From CAYRTV01 sp046483285 (GTDB lineage Bacteria; Acidobacteriota; Aminicenantia; Aminicenantales; Aminicenantaceae), in the NCBI GenBank assembly GCA_046483285.1, contig JAWODN010000030.1, forward strand, positions 1 to 22,993: a stretch of DNA of 22,993 nucleotides, in the 5' to 3' direction. Of this stretch, positions 1-5,364 are shown in pieces. The translations under genes were made by a program, and so were the position numbers. The notes below the pieces were generated by a model, which saw nothing but the letters and a program-made list of their open reading frames with translations, was not told the origin of the DNA and did no database searches. The stretch's first letter is position 1. Each line of letters starts with the position of its first letter.

Positions 1-177
1 CAGCGTTCATTCTCATTACGGCCTGCATACTCGCCAAGTCGCCATGCGACCCTCTTCATCAGAGGCTTTGAAGATTTCGTCGCCTCCACCTTCACTCCGA
101 TTGCTTCCGGCTGGAGCGACCTTTGCCGGGTGGGGTTGTCTCCCACTGAAGGTTCGCGCCTTCTCACGGCGCACTGA
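1..177 (+). other. Left-edge open frame, probably part of a recurrent intergenic element
   Basis: Frame 1 is open from the window edge to a TGA at 175-177 and would encode 58 residues containing GWSDLCRVGLSPTEGSRLL. No start codon or ribosome binding site is visible, and the opposite strand is also open across this stretch. From memory, very similar short reading frames are annotated as hypothetical proteins in many unrelated bacterial genomes, in forms like GWSDSCRAGF...TAH. That suggests a conserved DNA element rather than a protein gene. The stop codon coincides with the first bases of the dispersed repeat at 175-309. I treat it as non-coding repeat DNA. The alternative is the 3' end of a real gene beginning outside the window. 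Confidence 0.4.
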
Positions 178-309
178 ATAATCCAGGTTAGAAAATCGTT
201 TCTTTGTTGCCATGGGAGCGGGAGATGGATCGCCGCCCCCATGGCAACAGTTCAGAAGTGACCTTGATCTTTCGTTGTGTATTATACACATGATGAATTC
301 ATAAAAAAA
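175..309 (+). repeat. Dispersed element R1, copy 1 (with 29-nt insertion)
   Basis: The stretch 175-297 aligns with the reverse complement of 19678-19771 over 94 shared columns at about 89% identity by eye count. The only gap is a 29-nt insertion inside the palindrome GTTGCCATGGCAAC. Because of the insertion, 206-216 and 238-248 form 11-bp perfect inverted arms. The right end, 272-309, matches 10861-10898 at 37 of 38 positions and carries the inverted repeat GTGTAT-T-ATACAC. No protein is encoded. The remaining bases 310-398 show nothing I can name. Confidence 0.8.
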
Positions 310-398
310 GCCGCCAATAAACCAGGTTAACATATCAAAGACTTTAAACTTTACTCCAATTTTATCATAGAATCAACCGTGTTTTTAATGCTTTTTCT

Positions 399-548
399 TT
401 ACACATACTGAAAGGCAATCGCCGTCAGAAGAACCGCTGCCGGAAGCCAGAAAAAAATCCCTAAAAACCGGCTGACTTCCCGGACCCGGGCTTCCCTTAA
501 ATCAGCGCTTTCACTGGTACGCGGACGGGTTAATACTCGTCCCAGGCT
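399..548 (-). other. Unexplained short open frame behind carB with a membrane-like segment
   Basis: On the minus strand a frame opens inside the last codons of carB and runs to a TAA at 399-401. It reads about 48 codons, ending in a charged stretch (ADLREARVREVSRF) followed by a hydrophobic segment (LGIFFWLPAAVLLTAIAF). That is the shape of a small membrane protein. It has no ATG, GTG or TTG start; only a CTG (543-545) is available, and no Shine-Dalgarno motif precedes it. It could be the remnant of a gene, a gene read from an unusual start, or chance. I do not recognise the family. Confidence 0.2.
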
Positions 549-3500
549 TTAACCGCCAAGTCATCTTCAGTCATCCGCGACAGGCCGTCAATGAACCTTT
601 CCGCAAACTGAAGGTTGGTGATCAGGGGCACGTTGAAATCCACAGCGCACCGGCGGACAGTGTAATCTTCAGCCAGATGCTGAGCGAGGGCGCTCCGGGG
701 GATATTGATGATGAGATCAAGCTTCCGCTCCCGGATATAAGACAGAACACCAGGTTCCCTTTTCTCAGACGGCCGGTGAAGCATCCGCACCGGGATTCCG
801 TGGTAATTAAGAAAATCAGCAGTCCCGGGCGTGGCATAAAGGGTATAACCCATCTTGTGAAGACGCTTGGCATCCGGAAGAAAAAGCGCCTTGCTTTCAA
901 AAGGTCCGGTGGATAACAGAATGTTCTTTTCAGGAAACCGGTATCCAACTGACAGCAGGGCCTTGAGGAAAGCCTCTTCGAAACTATCGCCCAGGCAGGC
1001 GACTTCACCGGTGGAGGCCATTTCCACACTTAAAACCGGGTCCGCTCCCTTTATCCGGGTAAAAGAAAACTGAGGGGCCTTGACCCCCACGTATTCCAGC
1101 TCGAAGCACGATTTATCTATGGGGGCCAGATCTTCCCCCATGATAATCCGGGTGGCCAAATCGATAAAATTCAGCTTAAAAATTTTGGAAACAAAGGGAA
1201 AAGACCGGGATGCCCGCAGATTGCATTCAATGACTTTGACCTCGTTGTCTCTCGCGATAAATTGAATATTGAAGGGGCCGTGGATTTCCAAAGCCCGGAC
1301 AATTTTGCGGGTGATTTTTTTCATCCTGCGGGTGGTTTCCAGGTAGGTTCTCTGGGGAGGAAGCACCATGGTGGCGTCGCCGCTGTGAACTCCGGCATTT
1401 TCCACATGTTCGCAAATGGCATAGGCAAACAGCTCGCCATTTTTCGCCACGCCGTCCAGTTCTATTTCTTTGGCGTTTTCAATGAACTTGCTGATAACCA
1501 CCGGGTGCTCCGGGCTGACTTCGGAGGCCTTATGTAAATAGCCGGTCAATTCCTGGGTGTTCAAAGCCACGGACATGGCCGCTCCGCTTAAAACATAGCT
1601 GGGACGGATAAGAACAGGATATCCCACTTTCCCGGCGAAAGCCCCGGCCTCTCCCACATCGGTCAGCTCTTTCCAGTCCGGCTGGTCCACTCCCAATTCA
1701 TCCAGGAGCGCCGAAAACTTATGGCGGTTCTCAGCCCGGTCGATATTCCCCGGATCGGTGCCCAAAACATTCAAGCCGTAACGAAGACATTTGACCGCCA
1801 GGTTGTTGGGTATTTGTCCTCCCATGGAAATGATCAGTCCTTCCGGTTTTTCTTTTTCATAGATATCGGCGACCGCTTCAAAACTCAATTCGTCAAAATA
1901 CAGCCGGTCGCAGATATCATAATCCGTACTCACTGTCTCGGGATTGTAATTGACCATGATGGTCCGGTAATTCTGACGGCGCAGCGTCTGGACCGTGTTG
2001 ACACAGCACCAATCGAATTCCACCGACGATCCAATCCGGTAGGATCCGGATCCCAGCACCATGATCCCCCGGCTGGAAGAGAAAGGGACATCATCTTCAT
2101 CCCCGTTATAAGTCAAGTATAAATAATTTGTCTGTGCGGGAAATTCCGCGGCCAGAGTGTCGATTTGCTTGACACTCGGGAAAACATGCTGCTTTTGACG
2201 CAGTTCCCGGACGTCCAGCTCTTCCCCGCCCAGAAAAACAGCGATCTGCTTGTCGGAAAAACCCAGTTGTTTCGCCCGTTTAAGCAAATCGCGGCCCAGC
2301 GGTGTTTCCGCTTTTTCCAAATCCCTTTTCATGGAGACGATATTGCGGATCTTATAAATGAACCAGGGATCTATCCCGGTCAAGCCGTGGATTTTCTCCA
2401 CCGTCATACGTTCCACCGCCTCCGCCACAGCAAACACTCTCTTATCCGTCGGATGGCTCAGTTCCGATTCCAAATCAGAAAAATGAAGCGCATTTCCCAC
2501 CAATCCGTACACACCGACCTGAAGCATTCTTAATGCTTTTTGAAGCGATTCTTCAAATGTCCGCCCCACCGCCATCACTTCTCCCACACTCTTCATTTCA
2601 CTTCCGATTTTGTTGGAAGCCCGCCGGAACTTGGTGAGATCCCAACGGGGGATTTTCACCACCACATAATCCAGCGCCGGCTCAAAACACGCTTTGGTGG
2701 TCCGGGTGACACTGTTGGGAAGCTCCGTAAGGTCCCTCCCCAGGGCCAGCTTGGCGGCCACGGCAGCCAAGGGGTATCCGGTGGCTTTAGAGGCCAGCGC
2801 GCTGCTTCGCGACAGCCGGGGGTTCACTTCAATGACCCGGTAGTCTTCGCTGCGCTCATCCAGAGCGAATTGAATATTGCATTCCCCCACAATCCCCAGG
2901 TGCCGGATCACCCGGATGGATATTTCCCGCAGTTTATGATACTCGCGGTCATCCAGCGTTTGCGAAGGCGCCACCACAATGCTCTCTCCGGTATGGATCC
3001 CCAGGGGATCGAAATTTTCCATGTTACACACCGTTATGCAGTTGTCGGCGCTGTCCCGGACCACCTCATATTCGATTTCTTTCCATCCTTCCAGGTACTC
3101 CTCCAGCAGAATTTGGCCGGTGAAAGAAAAAGCTTTCTCCACTTTTTTTTCCATCTGGTTCCGGTCTAATGACAATCCCGAACCCAATCCTCCCAGGGCA
3201 TATGCCACCCGGAGCATGACCGGATATCCGATTTTTTCTGCGGCCTTCACGGCTTCTTCCGGCGTCCGGACCGCGATACTGCGGGGTATTTTTATTCCGA
3301 TCTCCTGTAAACGGGCGGTGAAATTCCGGCGGTCTTCGCAGTCCATAATCGTACTGACCGGAGTGCCTAAGACGCGCACCCCGTATTTTTCCAGGACGCC
3401 GTTTTCGTGCAGACGGACTCCGCAGTTGAGTGCGGTCTGCCCCCCGAAGCCCAGCAGAATGCCTTCCGGATTTTCCCGGGCGATTACTTTTTCCACAAAC

Positions 3501-3697
3501 CTTTCTTTCAGGGGAAGAAAATAGATTTTATCCGCCAGCGATTCGGATGTCTGAATGGTGGCGATATTGGGATTGATCAATACCACCCTGAGACCTTCCT
3601 CTTTAAGCGCCTTAATAGCCTGGCTTCCTGAGTAATCAAATTCACCGGCTTGACCGATTCTTAAGGCCCCGCTTCCCAAAAGAATCACCGTCTTCAT
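530..3697 (-). CDS. carB: Carbamoyl-phosphate synthase large subunit
   Basis: This 1055-residue protein makes carbamoyl phosphate from bicarbonate, ATP and glutamine-derived ammonia, feeding pyrimidine and arginine synthesis in the cytoplasm. It has the normal two-half layout. A first ATP-grasp half begins at residue 1 with GSGALRIGQAGEFDYSGSQA. An oligomerisation region follows around residues 400-550. A second ATP-grasp half begins near residue 555 (MVLGSGSYRIGSSVEFDWC), and an MGS-like allosteric domain covers about the last 125 residues. The wording of the N-terminus and of FEPALDYVVVKIPRWDL is much closer to animal CAD and its bacterial relatives than to E. coli CarB. The ATG overlaps the carA stop by 4 nt (ATGA), so the pair is translationally coupled. 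The length is full and no motif is broken. Confidence 0.97.
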   Translation of the reverse strand: MKTVILLGSGALRIGQAGEFDYSGSQAIKALKEEGLRVVLINPNIATIQTSESLADKIYFLPLKERFVEKVIARENPEGILLGFGGQTALNCGVRLHENGVLEKYGVRVLGTPVSTIMDCEDRRNFTARLQEIGIKIPRSIAVRTPEEAVKAAEKIGYPVMLRVAYALGGLGSGLSLDRNQMEKKVEKAFSFTGQILLEEYLEGWKEIEYEVVRDSADNCITVCNMENFDPLGIHTGESIVVAPSQTLDDREYHKLREISIRVIRHLGIVGECNIQFALDERSEDYRVIEVNPRLSRSSALASKATGYPLAAVAAKLALGRDLTELPNSVTRTTKACFEPALDYVVVKIPRWDLTKFRRASNKIGSEMKSVGEVMAVGRTFEESLQKALRMLQVGVYGLVGNALHFSDLESELSHPTDKRVFAVAEAVERMTVEKIHGLTGIDPWFIYKIRNIVSMKRDLEKAETPLGRDLLKRAKQLGFSDKQIAVFLGGEELDVRELRQKQHVFPSVKQIDTLAAEFPAQTNYLYLTYNGDEDDVPFSSSRGIMVLGSGSYRIGSSVEFDWCCVNTVQTLRRQNYRTIMVNYNPETVSTDYDICDRLYFDELSFEAVADIYEKEKPEGLIISMGGQIPNNLAVKCLRYGLNVLGTDPGNIDRAENRHKFSALLDELGVDQPDWKELTDVGEAGAFAGKVGYPVLIRPSYVLSGAAMSVALNTQELTGYLHKASEVSPEHPVVISKFIENAKEIELDGVAKNGELFAYAICEHVENAGVHSGDATMVLPPQRTYLETTRRMKKITRKIVRALEIHGPFNIQFIARDNEVKVIECNLRASRSFPFVSKIFKLNFIDLATRIIMGEDLAPIDKSCFELEYVGVKAPQFSFTRIKGADPVLSVEMASTGEVACLGDSFEEAFLKALLSVGYRFPEKNILLSTGPFESKALFLPDAKRLHKMGYTLYATPGTADFLNYHGIPVRMLHRPSEKREPGVLSYIRERKLDLIINIPRSALAQHLAEDYTVRRCAVDFNVPLITNLQFAERFIDGLSRMTEDDLAVKAWDEY

Positions 3698-4758
3698 GCT
3701 TTCACCGACTCCAAAAATTCATCGAATAAAAATTCCGTATCCACCGGGCCGGGATGATGCTCCGGATGAAATTGAACCGAGCGAAAAGGACGGGAAACAT
3801 GCCGTATGCCTTCATTGGTGCCGTCATTCAGGTTTTCAAACCACGGCTCCCATCCCTGCGGCAGGGTGGCTGTGTTCACAGCGAATCCATGGTTCTGGGA
3901 AGTGATGAAACAGTGCCGGTTTTCAAGATTAACACACGGTTGATTCTGGCTGCGGTGTCCGTATTTCATCTTAAAGGTCTTTGCGCCGGCGGCCAAGGCC
4001 AAAATCTGGTTTCCCATGCAGATGCCGAAGGTCGGAATCTCACGTTCCAGGCATTTTTTCACTGACTCAATCGTTTTTTGGTTCATATTGGGATCACCGG
4101 GACCGTTGGAAATCACCACCCCGTCGAACGGCATATCCAGAAAATCATAATTCCAGGGCACCCGGATGACACGGCATCCCCGTTTTACCAGGCAGCGAAT
4201 GATGTTGAATTTCACTCCGCAGTCGATGAGAGCGACAGCGGGATTTCCAGCGGGGTTATGAATTTCCGGCTCCATTCCGGACACCTTTTCAGTCAAAGCA
4301 TCCCGGTTGGGATCATAAAACGGGATATTTTTATCTAAAACCAATTTCCCCAACATGGCGCCCCGGGTGCGAAGCTTTTTGGTCAAAGCCCGGGTGTCGA
4401 TCCCCTGAAGAGCGGGAACATGCTGTTCCTTAAGCCAATCCCCCAGGCTTTTTTTGGCATGCCAATGACTGAAATTAGACGAATAACTGGAGACAATCAA
4501 TCCTGAAACATGGATACGCTCAGACTCGAAATGCTTCAACAGGCCATTTTCTTTTTCCTCTCCCGGAACTCCGTAGTTTCCTATCAGGGGATGAGTCAGA
4601 ACCAGAATTTGGCCGCAATAACTGGGATCCGTGAGGGTTTCCACATATCCGGTCATCCCGGTGTTGAACACCACTTCTCCGGAGGCCGGTTTTTCAGCAC
4701 CGAAAAGAGTGCCGGCGTATTCTTCTCCACTCTGCAAAATGAGTTTAGCCGGCTTCAT
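3694..4758 (-). CDS. carA: Carbamoyl-phosphate synthase small (glutamine amidotransferase) subunit
   Basis: This 354-residue protein hydrolyses glutamine and delivers ammonia to CarB. The N-terminal CPSase_sm domain (residues 1-135; GEVVFNTGMTGYVETLTDPS) is followed by a class I glutamine amidotransferase domain. The domain has nucleophile Cys247 in GICMGN and a His331/Glu333 pair in QFHPEHHPGP. Where most CarA proteins have GHQ after the nucleophile, this one has GNQ (Asn250). The C-terminal half (TSQNHGFAV, NDGTNEGIRH) closely resembles animal CAD and CPS1. It is the first gene of the carAB pair, with a good promoter 20 nt upstream and only about 13 nt of predicted leader. No PyrR-type or arginine-type leader is evident. 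Confidence 0.97.
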   Translation of the reverse strand: MKPAKLILQSGEEYAGTLFGAEKPASGEVVFNTGMTGYVETLTDPSYCGQILVLTHPLIGNYGVPGEEKENGLLKHFESERIHVSGLIVSSYSSNFSHWHAKKSLGDWLKEQHVPALQGIDTRALTKKLRTRGAMLGKLVLDKNIPFYDPNRDALTEKVSGMEPEIHNPAGNPAVALIDCGVKFNIIRCLVKRGCRVIRVPWNYDFLDMPFDGVVISNGPGDPNMNQKTIESVKKCLEREIPTFGICMGNQILALAAGAKTFKMKYGHRSQNQPCVNLENRHCFITSQNHGFAVNTATLPQGWEPWFENLNDGTNEGIRHVSRPFRSVQFHPEHHPGPVDTEFLFDEFLESVKA

Positions 4759-4777
4759 GAATCACAAATTTCCACAT

Positions 4778-4807
4778 GTTATAGCACAGCCGGGCGGCCC
4801 GGGTCAA
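4778..4807 (-). promoter_or_regulatory. Predicted sigma70-type promoter of carAB
   Basis: Reading the minus strand, TTGACC (4802-4807) and TATAAC (4778-4783) are separated by 18 nt. The predicted transcript starts near 4771, about 13 nt before the carA ATG. No strong Shine-Dalgarno sequence follows. Confidence 0.6.
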
Positions 4808-4819
4808 AACATTGTTTTG
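4805..4819. promoter_or_regulatory. Operator-like palindrome over the carA -35 box
   Basis: CAAAACA-T-TGTTTTG is a perfect 7-bp inverted repeat around one central base. It overlaps the predicted -35 hexamer of carA by three bases. Its size and position fit a dimeric repressor or activator site. The regulator is unknown, and chance cannot be excluded. Confidence 0.35.
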
Positions 4820-4977
4820 TATGGCGGGCACCATGACAATCTATTTTTGACCTTTCCCTGCTGCTGGACATCCCCTGGGGATATTAAAGAGAGCGCAACA
4901 AAAACAGGGGTTTTCCCGCAGCGCTTCCGGGATAATTTAGACTTAAAGAAACCGCCATAATCCGGTTGTTTTCAATC

Positions 4978-5006
4978 TTGACTCGCCGACCCGGTTCAGA
5001 CATAAT
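4978..5006 (+). promoter_or_regulatory. Predicted promoter of the 63-residue membrane protein gene
   Basis: TTGACT (4978-4983) and CATAAT (5001-5006) are spaced exactly 17 nt. The -10 box ends only 9 nt before the ATG at 5016, so the predicted transcript would start about 2-4 nt ahead of the ATG and be effectively leaderless. Confidence 0.6.
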
Positions 5007-5015
5007 GCCGTCGGC

Positions 5016-5207
5016 ATGAGAAAATGGCTTTTCCTATTAGGATTCCTGGCTGTGGTTTATGTAATCGTCCGGCTGAATTCAAAAAAAGAGAACAAGTCTC
5101 CCTTTTTCACCCAGCTCAGCGAGGCCGTGACTATTGCCGTCTGGGCTGTGCTCATCGCCTATCTTTTGGTGTTGGGGTACCATCTGTATACCATGATTTT
5201 TAAATAG
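5016..5207 (+). CDS. Small two-helix membrane protein of unknown function
   Basis: A 63-residue protein that I do not recognise. It has two hydrophobic stretches, about residues 3-19 (WLFLLGFLAVVYVIVRL) and 36-58 (AVTIAVWAVLIAYLLVLGYH), separated by a polar, lysine-rich link (NSKKENKS). That predicts a small hairpin membrane protein. No Shine-Dalgarno motif precedes the ATG, but a consensus-like promoter places the transcript start almost at the ATG, which supports both the start and the reality of the gene. It lies between the divergent carAB pair and the sulfatase-like gene, which has its own promoter 121 nt further on, so co-transcription is not required. Small size alone makes this less certain than its neighbours. 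Confidence 0.65.
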   Translation: MRKWLFLLGFLAVVYVIVRLNSKKENKSPFFTQLSEAVTIAVWAVLIAYLLVLGYHLYTMIFK

Positions 5208-5327
5208 CCCGGCCTGAACCTAAAAAAAACCGGTTCTTCGCCGCTTTGCTGGGGTCCTGTTTGTTATGTTGTTTTGAAACCTTGAAACGGCCGGGATATT
5301 TCGGTCCCAGGGAAGGCCTCCCCTGCC

Positions 5328-5356
5328 TCGACATCATTCCGCTTTTTAACTATAAT
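5328..5356 (+). promoter_or_regulatory. Predicted promoter of the sulfatase-like gene
   Basis: TCGACA (5328-5333) and a perfect TATAAT (5351-5356) are spaced 17 nt. The ATG at 5365 follows the -10 box by 8 nt, so the mRNA should begin at or within a few bases of the start codon. No Shine-Dalgarno sequence is present. Confidence 0.6.
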
Positions 5357-5364
5357 GCCTCGTT

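Noticed and set aside
16..333. Minus-strand frame of 105 codons at the left edge
   Set aside because: It runs through repeat element R1 and the recurrent left-edge element, has no Shine-Dalgarno, and its wording changes character at the repeat boundary.
2540..3169. Long plus-strand frame opposite carB (209 codons)
   Set aside because: It is antisense to the conserved ATP-grasp region of carB, has no ribosome binding site and no recognisable protein sequence; the opposite strand fully explains it.
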